A stretch of 64,000 nucleotides of DNA from Granulicatella elegans (GTDB taxonomy: Bacteria > Bacillota > Bacilli > Lactobacillales > Aerococcaceae): contig NZ_CP085953.1 in the NCBI RefSeq assembly GCF_020735385.1, positions 1,550,001 through 1,614,000 on the forward strand, read 5' to 3'. The position numbers were made by a program, and so were the translations under genes. Positions 37,486 to 47,038 of the stretch are shown here, piece after piece. A model generated the notes under the pieces. It was not told the DNA's origin. It saw only the letters and a list, made by a program, of their open reading frames with translations, and searched no databases. Each line of letters begins with the position of its first letter. The stretch's first letter is position 1.

Positions 37486-38706
37486 TTACTTTTTCTTTCC
37501 TGATGATTTTTTAGCTTTAAAGGATTTTTTATCTTTTGATGGATAAGCTTTTTTAGCTGTTCCTTTTTTCTCTTTTGCTTTATAGAGTTTCTTTTCTACA
37601 AGCTTTTTCTTTTCTGCAACTTGTAGTTGGCTCGAATGAATTTGGAACGCTTCTAGTTTTGCATCAGCTGGTATGAGTTTTTTCAAGTCTCTCACTTCTT
37701 TTTCTGTTACAAAACTAATGACTAAACCATCTTTTCCCATTCTTCCCGTTCTTCCTGAACGATGCGTGTATACCTCTTTATTTTCAGGTAAATCATAATG
37801 AATCACGACTGGTAAATCTTCAATATCTAATCCACGTGCTGCCACATCTGTCGTTAATAAAATAGGAACTTCGCCTTTTTTAAAGGCTTGAATGGCTGCT
37901 TTACGATTGATTTGATTTTCTTGGCTTGTTAATAGGGCACATGGGATATTATGGTATTGTAATTTTTCTGCTAAAATCCCTGCATTTGCCAATGAATTAA
38001 CAAATACTAATGCTTGATATTGCTTCATATTTGCAAATTTTCTTAACAATTCATCTTTTTTACGAACCGGAGATTCAATATACACATGTTTTACATTCCC
38101 TTTTCCTGACATTTTCTGTTCATTTTCAACCCAATTTGGTGTCATATTAATCCATTGATGGATCGATTCTAATATTTCATTTTTAGTGGCTGAAAAACAA
38201 ATCATTTGTCGTTGTGATGGACATTTTTTAATAAAGGAACGAGTTTGTTCTAAATGTTCTTGTGCTAATAAATAATCAGCTTCGTCTAAAACAAGCGTTT
38301 GAACTTGATGAAGTTTTAATTTTCTTTGATTCGCTAATTCTGTTAATCGTCCTGGTGTTCCAACAACTAATTCTGGTTTTTTCTTTAAGTTTTCAATTTG
38401 ACGCTTTACATTAGCTCCTCCTGCTAACACTAACATGGTTAGTTCTGGCAATTTCCATTCACGAATAACTTCACCAATTTGTTGTGCTAATTCTTGACTA
38501 GGTACTAAAATGACTGCTTGTAGTTCATGATTGATTTCAATTTTTTCTAATAAAGGTAACAGATAAGCTAATGTTTTCCCTGTTCCAGTTGGAGAGACGG
38601 CTACTACATCTTCCCCTTTTTGAATCAATTCCTTTGTTGCTTCTTGAATCGGGGTTAAGTCTTTAAACCCTTTTTCATTCCATTTGTTTTGAATATATTC
38701 TTTCAT
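37486..38706 (-). CDS. DEAD-box RNA helicase
   Basis: The 406-aa helicase has all core motifs: Q motif (DLTPIQEATKELI), Walker A SPTGTGKT, TPGRL, DEAD in LVLDEADYLL, SAT in FSATK, and HRSGRTGRMG in the second RecA-like domain. The Lys-rich tail (residues 370-406) should bind RNA non-specifically. It probably remodels rRNA or mRNA; its CshB-like size does not allow exact assignment. It lies in a tight cluster with the unknown 120-aa gene and trmH. Confidence 0.93.
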   Translation of the reverse strand: MKEYIQNKWNEKGFKDLTPIQEATKELIQKGEDVVAVSPTGTGKTLAYLLPLLEKIEINHELQAVILVPSQELAQQIGEVIREWKLPELTMLVLAGGANVKRQIENLKKKPELVVGTPGRLTELANQRKLKLHQVQTLVLDEADYLLAQEHLEQTRSFIKKCPSQRQMICFSATKNEILESIHQWINMTPNWVENEQKMSGKGNVKHVYIESPVRKKDELLRKFANMKQYQALVFVNSLANAGILAEKLQYHNIPCALLTSQENQINRKAAIQAFKKGEVPILLTTDVAARGLDIEDLPVVIHYDLPENKEVYTHRSGRTGRMGKDGLVISFVTEKEVRDLKKLIPADAKLEAFQIHSSQLQVAEKKKLVEKKLYKAKEKKGTAKKAYPSKDKKSFKAKKSSGKKK

Positions 38707-38715
38707 GATTTCTCC

Positions 38716-39702
38716 TTAATTAAATGTAATTCCTGCTGAATTTCTTAATGCTTCAATCACTTCTAAAACATTTCGACTTATTTTTTTACTTTGTTCATAT
38801 TGTTTTAGGGATTCTGGTGTGCGTTCTAATATTTTTGCGAAAGCAACGGCTTCCCATTCTAATGGATTATTACGAAGTTTGTATTTCTTTGTTTCTCCAA
38901 CTTCACTCATATATAGTGTTTTGACTTCTTTAATTTCTTGACAGTCATTGATTTGCAATGTTTCTTTACCAAAGTAAATTTCTTGAGGTAGACATACGTT
39001 TAACACTTTCCCAACAAAAATCGTTACATCAAATGTTGGATACTCCAATGATATGATTCCTTGTCCATCTGCTTGATTTTGTAATTTACGTGCTTGATAA
39101 TGAGCCTTCTCCGGCATTCCGAACCAACTAATCGCATTGTAAATTGGATAAACTCCTAAATCCATTAAAGCTCCACCACCAGAAGCTAATGAAAATGAAT
39201 TCGCAATCTCGCCTCTTAAAAATGCATCATATTTTGAAGAGTATTTTGCATACGATAGAACAGCTCCTTTTACTTCATCCATTTTAGAAGCAATCATTTT
39301 TCCAACTTCATGAAAGGCTGGTTCATAATAATGACGAATAGCTTCAATCACTAATAAATTTTTTTCCATCGCTAATTGATGAACTTCATCCCATTCTTCA
39401 ACAGATAAAAAGGATGGTTTTTCAACAATAATATTTTTCTGATGCTCTAATAATTGTTTTGAATAGTCCCCATGTGTATGGTTTGGTGCTCCGATATAGA
39501 CAACATCCCAGTTATTTTCTAATAAAAATTCACTCCATTGATTTGTCCAAGAAGGAATTTGGTGTTTTTCAGCAAATTCTTCTGCTTTTTCTAGTGTTCT
39601 ACTGTATACAGATACTACTTCAAAACTCAACGTTTCTTTAACGGCTTCCACAAAAGAAGAAGATATCCACCCTGTGCCTATAATCGCTAATTTTTTCATC
39701 AT
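38716..39702 (-). CDS. Gfo/Idh/MocA-family oxidoreductase
   Basis: With a start at 39702 (MMKKLAIIGTGWISSSFVEA, behind AAAAGGAG) the protein has 328 residues. The Rossmann fold GTGWISSSF binds NAD(P), and the family EKP motif is in IIVEKPSFLS. The second domain has the block SLASGGGALMDLGVYPIYNAI with the usual GGxLxDxGxY pattern. The substrate, probably a sugar or cyclic polyol, is unknown. Ten nt upstream of the helicase gene. Confidence 0.88.
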   Translation of the reverse strand: MMKKLAIIGTGWISSSFVEAVKETLSFEVVSVYSRTLEKAEEFAEKHQIPSWTNQWSEFLLENNWDVVYIGAPNHTHGDYSKQLLEHQKNIIVEKPSFLSVEEWDEVHQLAMEKNLLVIEAIRHYYEPAFHEVGKMIASKMDEVKGAVLSYAKYSSKYDAFLRGEIANSFSLASGGGALMDLGVYPIYNAISWFGMPEKAHYQARKLQNQADGQGIISLEYPTFDVTIFVGKVLNVCLPQEIYFGKETLQINDCQEIKEVKTLYMSEVGETKKYKLRNNPLEWEAVAFAKILERTPESLKQYEQSKKISRNVLEVIEALRNSAGITFN

Positions 39703-39805
39703 CACCACTCCTTTTCTTCCTGGATAGTCTATCATATTTTCCTTAAAATCTCTAGCAATCCTCGTTGCATACAAAAAAGAGGCTGGAATTCCAACCTCTA
39801 CATTT

Positions 39806-40456
39806 CTAATATAATGATAAACTTTTTTCTAAAATTTTCTGACCTTGTTCAAACACTAAACAGATACTCCAGTAAATTAATGCGACTAAAATATACATCG
39901 TCATATAATCGAATTCTCGACCTCCAACAATTTTAGCGTTTTGAAAAATATCAGGAACCGTAATCATCGCTACCAACGACGTTCCTTTTATCATATCTAA
40001 TAAAACATTACTTAAAGGAGGTACTGAAATTCTAACTGCTTGAGGAACAATAACTCTTCTTAATGTTTGGAAATAATTCAATCCCAAGGAAGTAGAAGCT
40101 TCCCATTGTCCATAGTCCACTGCATCAATAGAAGATCGTAAAACTTCACAAATATATGCACTACTTGCAATACTGAAGCATAAGATTGCACAGACTATAG
40201 CTGGGAGTTGAATTTTTAAATAAGGTAATCCAAAATATAATAAGAATAAAAATACTAATGTAGGAGTTCCTCTCATAAAAGAAACATGGAAATTAGCAAT
40301 CATTCTTAAAACTCTTATGTCCGATCGTTTCATTAATACAAGCATGAACCCTAAGATCGTTCCAAAAATAAAACTTACTCCAGCAATTCCTAATGTATAT
40401 TGTAAACCACTTAATACAAAGGAAAGACTATGAATCGCTAACTTAAGATTAAACAA
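39806..40456 (-). CDS. Polar amino acid ABC transporter permease
   Basis: The 216-residue permease has five or six transmembrane helices and the HisM-type EAA loop WEASTSLGLNYFQTLRRVIVPQAVRISVPPL, where the ATPase docks; MRGTPTLVFLFLLYFGLPY is another family block. It lies 13 nt downstream of the binding-protein gene. No ATP-binding gene is adjacent on either side, so the ATPase must be encoded elsewhere. Confidence 0.9.
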   Translation of the reverse strand: MFNLKLAIHSLSFVLSGLQYTLGIAGVSFIFGTILGFMLVLMKRSDIRVLRMIANFHVSFMRGTPTLVFLFLLYFGLPYLKIQLPAIVCAILCFSIASSAYICEVLRSSIDAVDYGQWEASTSLGLNYFQTLRRVIVPQAVRISVPPLSNVLLDMIKGTSLVAMITVPDIFQNAKIVGGREFDYMTMYILVALIYWSICLVFEQGQKILEKSLSLY

Positions 40457-40469
40457 TCGTCATCGCCTC

Positions 40470-41345
40470 TTATTCTACATCAGAAAAATCAATTTTTTCT
40501 AATTTCAAGTCTTTTGGTTGAGTTACATCTTCCCCAGCAAAGAATGTTTTAGAAATTTCTGTTAAAGTTCCATCTTCTTTCATTGATTTTAATGCTTCAT
40601 TGAATTTTTGTTGGATAACGTCATTTCCTAATTTTATAGAGAAGCTTACGCTATATGGGTTTGCGAAAACACCTTCGTTAATTTTAATTGGGAAAGTATC
40701 TTTACCGAATGCTACAGCAATTTTTTGTAAGTAATAGTCATTGATAATAACATCTGTACGACCATTTACTAAATCAGACATATAAACATCATTTGTAACA
40801 TTGTCATAGATGACTAATTCTGCACCTAATTTTTTAGCAAGTTTCATATAGTTTGTACTTGCAGCACCTGCAGCTTTTTTCCCTTTTACATCAGCCCAAG
40901 AAGAAATTCCTGAATTGTCGCTTTCACGAACTACCATTGATGTAAATGAATATTTATGAGGTTCAGTACGTAAATATTTATCAATATTTTTTGCCCCATC
41001 TTCAATTGAATAATTGGCAATATCCACTTGACCGCTATCTAAAGCAGTTAACATACCGTCAACACCCATTTCAGTGAATTCAACTTCTAATTTTAATCGT
41101 TTAGCTACTTCTTTTACAATCTCAACATCATAACCCGTTAAAGAGTTGTCTTTATCTGTATGGAATGATTGTGGATATAAAGTACCTGCTGTTGCAACTT
41201 TAATCTTTCCTGCTTTTTCAATTGCATTCCAATTTTTTTGAGCTTGTGATACAGTACCCTTGCTTGTAGTAGTACTTGTTGAAGTTGAGCAAGCTCCTAA
41301 CAATAATGTTGCAGCAACTGCACCTAGTTTAAGCCATGTATTCAT
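40470..41345 (-). CDS. Amino acid ABC transporter substrate-binding lipoprotein
   Basis: The 291-aa protein has a lipoprotein signal peptide with lipobox LLLGACST (Cys19) and a Ser/Thr-rich linker, then a type-II periplasmic-binding fold (SBP_bac_3). Blocks YDVEIVKEVAKRLKLEVEF and MGVDGMLTALDSGQVDIANYS are typical of cystine or polar amino acid binders. It is co-transcribed with the permease and has a T-rich hairpin upstream that ends the uvrC transcript. Confidence 0.92.
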   Translation of the reverse strand: MNTWLKLGAVAATLLLGACSTSTSTTTSKGTVSQAQKNWNAIEKAGKIKVATAGTLYPQSFHTDKDNSLTGYDVEIVKEVAKRLKLEVEFTEMGVDGMLTALDSGQVDIANYSIEDGAKNIDKYLRTEPHKYSFTSMVVRESDNSGISSWADVKGKKAAGAASTNYMKLAKKLGAELVIYDNVTNDVYMSDLVNGRTDVIINDYYLQKIAVAFGKDTFPIKINEGVFANPYSVSFSIKLGNDVIQQKFNEALKSMKEDGTLTEISKTFFAGEDVTQPKDLKLEKIDFSDVE

Positions 41346-41440
41346 GATTTCGCCTGCCTTTTTTTCATATATTTTTGACTAACCTAACATAGCACGCCCT
41401 GAGAAATAAATCAATCATTTTTTACTTTTTTATAAAAAAA

Positions 41441-41466
41441 TATAACAGATTAAAAAATCTGTTATA
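41441..41466 (-). terminator. Terminator downstream of uvrC
   Basis: TATAACAGATT and AATCTGTTATA form a perfect 11-bp stem with a 4-base loop and a seven-T run on the minus strand. It lies 263 nt past the uvrC stop and upstream of the binding-protein gene. Confidence 0.85.
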
Positions 41467-41661
41467 CAAACAATTAAACAATACTAAAACCTTTTATAAC
41501 AATTAAAGATACAGAAGTGAATATGAATTAACACTAATTCTCCCCCCTCATGTACACTAATAGGCAAACAGCGCAACGCGCGCATTTACCACATGATAGA
41601 ACATATATGAGTTTAACGTAAAAATATCTTATACGAAATATCCGTTAATGAATGACACACA

Positions 41662-41689
41662 TGCTCTTTCACACCGGTGTGAAAGAGCA
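41662..41689. repeat. Perfect 28-bp palindrome
   Basis: The sequence TGCTCTTTCACACC and its exact reverse complement abut with no loop (centre at ACCGGT). No T-run follows on either strand. It lies 39 bp past the uvrC stop codon in a 383-nt gap that otherwise holds a terminator and a GC-rich stretch near 41573. Confidence 0.9.
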
Positions 41690-41728
41690 CGAGCCTCACC
41701 CCCATATGAGAAATCCCTATACACATAC

Positions 41729-43498
41729 CTAAACTGATTCTTTGATACGCTTCGCCACTTTCTCAGAAATCCCCAGTTTTTGAATCTCCTCGACTGTCGC
41801 CTCCTTAATTCCCTTCATCGTTTTAAAATGCTGTAATAATTTCGTACGAGTCTTCGGTCCAACTCCTTCAATCTCATCAAGTATCGAAGAAAAAGCATGT
41901 TTACTTCGTACCTGACGATGAAACGTAATCGCATATCGATGGACTTCCTCTTGAATTCGTTGCAATAAATGAAAAGCATGACTCGTTGGATCTAGTTCGA
42001 TTTGTTCATACTCTTCTCCGTAAAGCAAATGAGCGGTCTTATGTTTCTCATCCTTTACCATTCCTGCAATCGGAATTGATAAGCCAAGTTCATCTTTTAA
42101 AACTTCCAGGGCAGCTCTCATCTGAACTTTTCCACCATCCATCAAAATTAAATCCGGTAAAGGTTTCTGTTCTTTTAATAATCTTGAATATCGTCTTCTA
42201 ACGACTTCTTGTGTCGTTAAAAATTCATGACTCCCTTCTACCGTTTTTATGTTGAATTTTCGATAACTTTTCTTCTCCGGTTTCCCGTCTCGATAAACGA
42301 CCATTGCTGATACAGGATTTGTCCCTTGAATATTCGAGTGGTCAAATGACTCAATCACGCTTAAACGGCTTAAATCAAGTGCTTGTCGTAATTGTTCCAC
42401 CGCACCTAAAGTTTTTTGCTGACTATTCTCATCAATCTTGAATTTTTCAAATAAAGCTACTTCACTATTTTGTGTCGCTAAATCAAGCATTCGCTTCTTC
42501 GATCCTCTTTGAGGGGTTAATACTTTGACTTCTAATACTTCAGATAATAATTCCTTATCAATTTCTTCTGGAACTAATATTTCTTTAGGTAAAATATGAT
42601 TTTGTTCTTGATAAAACTGAACAATAAATGACGTTAATTCCTCTTCAGCCGCATTGTAAATTGGAAATAATGCTGCTTCTCTCTTGATAATTGTGGATTG
42701 TCTAAGTAAAAAGACTTGAATAGAAATCCAACCTCTATCCATATGGAATGAGAATACATCCCGATTTGTAAAGTCTTGAGACATAATATGCTGTTTTTCT
42801 ACTGTTGTTTCAATATATTGAATTTGATTTCTGTAATCAATGGCTCGTTCAAACTCTAATTGTTCTGAAGCTTCATCCATTTTCTTTTGCAAATCTTGCT
42901 TAATTTCTTTTACATTACCTTCAAGAAAACGTTGAATTTTTTTCTTTTGTTGTTGATAAATTTCTGGTGAAACTTCATGGTCACAACAACCAATACATTG
43001 TCCTAAATGGTAATAGAAACAAGCACGTGTTTCATTTTTTCCACATTTTCTTAATGGATAAATTTTTTGAATGAGCTGTTGCGTTTCTGTTGCAGCATAA
43101 ACATTCGGATAAGGTCCAAAATACATGCCCCCATCTTTTTCAACATTACTTGTAATCACTAGTTGAGGATCTCGCTCATTTGTAATTTTTAAATAAGGAT
43201 ACATCGTTCCTTGTTTTAATTTAATATTGTAATAAGGTTGGTATTTCTTAATTAAATTAATTTCTAATAATAACGATTCTTTATTAGTTTTTGTGACAAT
43301 AAATTCAAAATGATGAATTTCACTCACTAATTTTTCAGTTTTAGTATTATGTGCTCCACGGAAATAGGAGCGTACTCGATTTTTTAAGTTTTTTGCCTTA
43401 CCAATATAAATAATTTCATCCTCTTGATTCTTCATCAAGTAACATCCTGGTAAATCAGGCAATTGTTTTAACTTTTCTTCAATTAATTCACTTGCCAT
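41729..43498 (-). CDS. uvrC: Excinuclease ABC subunit C
   Basis: The 589-aa nuclease makes the dual incisions of nucleotide excision repair. It has an N-terminal GIY-YIG domain (PGCYLMKNQEDEIIYIGKAKNLKNRV), a UVR domain (LQKKMDEASEQLEFERAIDYRNQI), an RNase H-like endonuclease domain (SFDHSNIQGTNPVSAMVVYR, LILMDGGKVQ) and a C-terminal HhH2 (IEGVGPKTRTKLLQHF). The start at 43498 (MASELIEEKLKQLP) follows AAAGGAG. It lies 20 nt downstream of the Fe-alcohol dehydrogenase gene. Confidence 0.96.
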   Translation of the reverse strand: MASELIEEKLKQLPDLPGCYLMKNQEDEIIYIGKAKNLKNRVRSYFRGAHNTKTEKLVSEIHHFEFIVTKTNKESLLLEINLIKKYQPYYNIKLKQGTMYPYLKITNERDPQLVITSNVEKDGGMYFGPYPNVYAATETQQLIQKIYPLRKCGKNETRACFYYHLGQCIGCCDHEVSPEIYQQQKKKIQRFLEGNVKEIKQDLQKKMDEASEQLEFERAIDYRNQIQYIETTVEKQHIMSQDFTNRDVFSFHMDRGWISIQVFLLRQSTIIKREAALFPIYNAAEEELTSFIVQFYQEQNHILPKEILVPEEIDKELLSEVLEVKVLTPQRGSKKRMLDLATQNSEVALFEKFKIDENSQQKTLGAVEQLRQALDLSRLSVIESFDHSNIQGTNPVSAMVVYRDGKPEKKSYRKFNIKTVEGSHEFLTTQEVVRRRYSRLLKEQKPLPDLILMDGGKVQMRAALEVLKDELGLSIPIAGMVKDEKHKTAHLLYGEEYEQIELDPTSHAFHLLQRIQEEVHRYAITFHRQVRSKHAFSSILDEIEGVGPKTRTKLLQHFKTMKGIKEATVEEIQKLGISEKVAKRIKESV

Positions 43499-43518
43499 CT
43501 TTTCGCTCCTTTCCCCCA

Positions 43519-44697
43519 CTATAATGCAGTATGATAAATGATTCTTGCATCTTCTAATTCTAAATTATGATGCTCTGATAAATGAATTTTCTCGTGACGA
43601 CCTAATCCTTCCACTAATGCCTCAATAACTGATTCATCTAATGAAACATCTTTAAATCGAATCGGTGCACCTAATGATGCAAAGAATTCTTCTGTTTTTT
43701 CAATCGCTCTATTTACAATTTCTTCTGGTGTTCCTGATAAATCCCACACTCGTTTTCCATATTGAATGAGTTTGTCCCATTTTTGTTCTTTACGAACTTT
43801 CATCATTGCTGGTAACACAATCGATAATGTACGTCCATGGTCAATTCCATGATTTAATGTAATTTCATGTCCTAATGCATGAGTTGCCCAGTCTGTCGGT
43901 ACTCCTGCAGAAATGGTTCCATTTAATGCATTTGTAGCACACCACATAAAGTTCGCTCTTGCAGCAAAGTCATGATTATCCTCATCAATGACAGTTGGGG
44001 CAATTTCAATTAATGTTTGTAAAATCCCTTCTGCATAACGATCTTGTAATTTTGCATCTACAGGATAAGTTAAATAATTTTCCATCGTATGAATAAATGT
44101 ATCTAATACGCCATTAACTAATTGACGTTTTGGTAATGTATACGTTAATTCAGGTTCTAGTACTGAAAACTGAGGGAATGTAACATCTGGTCTAAAACTA
44201 ACTTTTGCTTTTAATGCTACAAAGGTAATCACTGCACCACTATTCATTTCTGAAGCAGTTGCAGGTAATGTTAAAATCGTTCCAAATGGAACAGCTTTCG
44301 TAACAGGAAGTCCTTTCCCAAATCCACCTCTAAACATATCTAATGGATTTCCATCAAAAACACTTGCTGCAGCTACAAACTTTGTTCCATCAATGACAGA
44401 ACCACCACCAATCGCTAGTAAGTATGTAAACCCTTCTTCTTTTACACGTGCAACAGCCTTAATTAATGTTTCGTATGTTGGGTTTGCTTCGATTCCTCCA
44501 AACTCATCCCATTTGCGATTCCCTAACGCTTGTACAGCACGGTCAAAAGCTCCATTTTGTTTAACAGAACCTCCACCGTATAAAATTAATACTTTTGCAT
44601 CTTTTGGAATTTCTCCATCAATATCCTTAATACGATTTTTTCCAAATAAAATTTTTGTTGGGTTTCTAAATGTAAAATTACGAATTCCTAATTCCAT
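43519..44697 (-). CDS. Iron-dependent alcohol dehydrogenase (BdhA/YqhD-like)
   Basis: This 392-aa group III alcohol dehydrogenase reduces aldehydes with NAD(P)H. The nucleotide-binding block AIGGGSVIDGTKFVAAA and metal ligands in GVLDTFIHTMENYL and ATHALGHEITLNHGIDHG are intact. N-terminal ILFGKNRIKDI and GGGSVKQNGAFDR are typical of the YqhD/BdhA group. The start at 44697 follows AGGAG. The substrate is unknown; the group mostly uses short aldehydes. Probably co-transcribed with uvrC. Confidence 0.91.
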   Translation of the reverse strand: MELGIRNFTFRNPTKILFGKNRIKDIDGEIPKDAKVLILYGGGSVKQNGAFDRAVQALGNRKWDEFGGIEANPTYETLIKAVARVKEEGFTYLLAIGGGSVIDGTKFVAAASVFDGNPLDMFRGGFGKGLPVTKAVPFGTILTLPATASEMNSGAVITFVALKAKVSFRPDVTFPQFSVLEPELTYTLPKRQLVNGVLDTFIHTMENYLTYPVDAKLQDRYAEGILQTLIEIAPTVIDEDNHDFAARANFMWCATNALNGTISAGVPTDWATHALGHEITLNHGIDHGRTLSIVLPAMMKVRKEQKWDKLIQYGKRVWDLSGTPEEIVNRAIEKTEEFFASLGAPIRFKDVSLDESVIEALVEGLGRHEKIHLSEHHNLELEDARIIYHTAL

Positions 44698-44772
44698 AGT
44701 ATCTCCTACTTTTCTATTTGATGATATCAAGCTCTAACTCTTGAGGCAAATCACACGACTTAAAAAGAAAAA

Positions 44773-44801
44773 AACTCCTGAAGGGAATTCCAACAGGAGT
44801 T
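44773..44801 (-). terminator. Terminator of the 111-aa gene
   Basis: AACTCCTG (44773-44780) pairs with CAGGAGTT (44794-44801), followed by a T-run on the minus strand. Confidence 0.85.
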
Positions 44802-44838
44802 GATATAGATTATACTTCATCCATTTCTCAAAAATATC

Positions 44839-45174
44839 TTAATTAAAATAAATTTCTAAATATTTATCCAATCTCTCGGCTGAAATTTCTTTTTCTAATT
44901 TTGATATTTCAGTTGGACTTAAACTAATCTCACCATGACATACACCAGCTTCATCATATGCTACAATTACTTCGCCAATATCTTCCCGTTGTTCTCGTTG
45001 AACTTTCGCAAAGTGCTGTAATAAAGTTTGTTCTACTTCTGTTGCACAATGCTTACGTAATAGGCAAAAATGCTCTGCAATTGCTGTTGGAATGTAATAA
45101 CAATCCACTAATGTCATAGATTCTTTTAAATTTTTAGACGCTTTACCTTTAGGTTTATTTTTCTGACGCTTCAT
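44839..45174 (-). CDS. Hypothetical protein, 111 aa
   Basis: The start at 45174 (MKRQKNKPKGKASKNLKE) follows GAGAGGT. A basic N-terminal tail (residues 1-18) precedes a helical domain with the segments AIAEHFCLLRKHCATEVEQ and SPTEISKLEKEISAERLDKYL. I do not recognise the family. The basic tail suggests contact with nucleic acid, but that is only inference. It is monocistronic, with its own terminator, and divergent from the glycosyltransferase. Confidence 0.6.
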   Translation of the reverse strand: MKRQKNKPKGKASKNLKESMTLVDCYYIPTAIAEHFCLLRKHCATEVEQTLLQHFAKVQREQREDIGEVIVAYDEAGVCHGEISLSPTEISKLEKEISAERLDKYLEIYFN

Positions 45175-45341
45175 GAATAACCTCTCTTGATTTCTCTTCA
45201 TCTAGTATACAAAAAAATTACCCATAAGGCAAAAAGTTATCTTTGAATTTTCAAATCTTTCTTAAGATTTTACTAGCTATTTTCCAAATGGTTCATTTCA
45301 TGGTAAAATAGTAAACGAAATTGTTTCTTAAAGGAGTCAAT

Positions 45342-46373
45342 ATGTTAACGATCAATATGCTTACACGAGCAGATAGTGTAAAAGGACAAGGTGTTCTATC
45401 TGCTACAGAAGAACAAATTAATCTCGTAACAGAAGGTTTAAAAGACTATCAAGTCGTTGTGAATCAATTAAAAACTTACGATATTACTCATATTCATACA
45501 ATTAATCCAGATTTTTTAATTAAATCTGTTATCACAAGACAAAATCGTCCAATGATTGCTTCTGTTCATTTTTTACCGGAAACTTTAGAAAAAAGTATTT
45601 CCTTGCCTCGTCCCTTAAAAGAATTGTTTTATAAATATGTTCTTCAATTTTATAAACAAGCAGATTATTTAGTAACCGTTAATCCACGTTTTATTGAAGA
45701 TTTAGAACATTATGGTATTTCAAAAGAAAAAATCACTTATATTCCAAATTTTGTATCACGTGATACTTTTTATAAAATTACTGATCGTTCAAAAGCAGCT
45801 CTTCGAGAATCTTTTGGATTAGATCCAAATAAATTTACCGTTGTATCTGCTGGACAATTACAGATGAGAAAAGGTGTTTTAGAATTTATTGATTTAGCGA
45901 AAAAAATGCCTGATATCCAATTTGTTTGGGCAGGTGACTTTGCATTCAAAGGGATTTCTGAAGGTCGAAAAGAAATTATGGAACATATGGATGAATTACC
46001 AGGTAATGTTCATTTCTTAGGACTTGTAGAAAGAGAACGAATGAATGAATTCTTTAATATGGGAGATGTGATGTTGCAACTTTCGTTTGAAGAGTTATTC
46101 CCTATGACGATTTTGGAATCTATGAACGCCAATATTCCCTTATTATTAAGAGATTTAAGAGAATATCGCCCTATTTTATTCGATTATTATTTAAAAGGAA
46201 ATTCTCAAGTACAATTCCAAGAGATTTTACGTCAATTACAGCAAGATGAGGCTTTCTATCAAGAAGCTTGCGAAAAATCTAGAAAAGGAGAGCAATTTTA
46301 CTCTAAAGAAAATGTACTCCAACAATGGCAAGCGTTTTATGATAAAGTAGCTGTTGAAAATCATTTAAAATAA
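45342..46373 (+). CDS. GT4-family glycosyltransferase, probably glycolipid synthesis
   Basis: The 343-aa GT-B enzyme starts MLTINMLTRADSVKGQGVL behind AAAGGAG. The C-terminal half has VVSAGQLQMRKGVLEFIDLAKK and the EX7E region SFEELFPMTILESMNANIPLLLRD that binds the sugar nucleotide. The SVKGQGV N-terminus resembles the diacylglycerol glycolipid glycosyltransferases (LafB/BgsA type) that make lipoteichoic acid anchors in Lactobacillales. The next gene is a TVP38 membrane protein 10 nt away, a pairing consistent with envelope lipid metabolism. Exact donor and acceptor are inferred. Confidence 0.78.
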   Translation: MLTINMLTRADSVKGQGVLSATEEQINLVTEGLKDYQVVVNQLKTYDITHIHTINPDFLIKSVITRQNRPMIASVHFLPETLEKSISLPRPLKELFYKYVLQFYKQADYLVTVNPRFIEDLEHYGISKEKITYIPNFVSRDTFYKITDRSKAALRESFGLDPNKFTVVSAGQLQMRKGVLEFIDLAKKMPDIQFVWAGDFAFKGISEGRKEIMEHMDELPGNVHFLGLVERERMNEFFNMGDVMLQLSFEELFPMTILESMNANIPLLLRDLREYRPILFDYYLKGNSQVQFQEILRQLQQDEAFYQEACEKSRKGEQFYSKENVLQQWQAFYDKVAVENHLK

Positions 46374-46383
46374 AGGAGAATTT

Positions 46384-47010
46384 ATGACTGAAACACATAT
46401 TAAACAAGGTAAGCCTTTATCTCCCTTTGCACAAAAATTGCTGCATGCTTCTTCTATTGCTGGAGCAATTGCTACTGTTATCTTTTGTATTTGGGCGTAT
46501 CAAAAAGGTTTATTTACTTCCCAAGAAGCACTTAGCGAATATATGCAACGTGCAGGCATTTGGGGACCACCTGTTTTCATCCTATTACAAGTTTTGCAAA
46601 CCGTTATTCCGATTATCCCGGGTGCTTTAACAAGTATTGCTGGTGTCTATATTTATGGAATGTTTATAGGAAATCTCTACAACTATATCGGCATTATCAT
46701 TGGTTCCATTATAGCTTTCCATTTAGCTCGAATTTACGGACAACTCTTTGTAAAATCAATGGTCAATGATAGTACGTATCATCGTTATATTGGATGGATA
46801 AATCGTGGAAATAAATTTGATTACTTTTTTACTTTCATGATGGCTTTTCCTGTTTCACCTGATGATTTCCTATGTATGCTTGCAGGTTTAACAAAAATGA
46901 GTTATAAAAAGTTCATCATCATTATTTTAATTTGTAAACCTATTACTTTAGCGGCATATACTTATGGATTAACTGCGATTATCGATTATATTTGGGCTTT
47001 TTTCAAATAA
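46384..47010 (+). CDS. TVP38/TMEM64-family membrane protein
   Basis: The 208-aa protein has about five hydrophobic segments and the VTT/SNARE-associated domain signatures QTVIPIIPGALTSIAGVYIYG and GSIIAFHLARIYGQ, then FMMAFPVSPDDFLCMLAGLT. The family acts in membrane lipid handling (possibly scrambling or undecaprenyl/lipid transport). It is coupled to the glycosyltransferase by a 10-nt gap with AAAGGAG. It may move the glycolipid or its precursor; this is context only. Confidence 0.82.
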   Translation: MTETHIKQGKPLSPFAQKLLHASSIAGAIATVIFCIWAYQKGLFTSQEALSEYMQRAGIWGPPVFILLQVLQTVIPIIPGALTSIAGVYIYGMFIGNLYNYIGIIIGSIIAFHLARIYGQLFVKSMVNDSTYHRYIGWINRGNKFDYFFTFMMAFPVSPDDFLCMLAGLTKMSYKKFIIIILICKPITLAAYTYGLTAIIDYIWAFFK

Positions 47011-47038
47011 TTATTGAATTAAGGCTTATCGATTCGTT

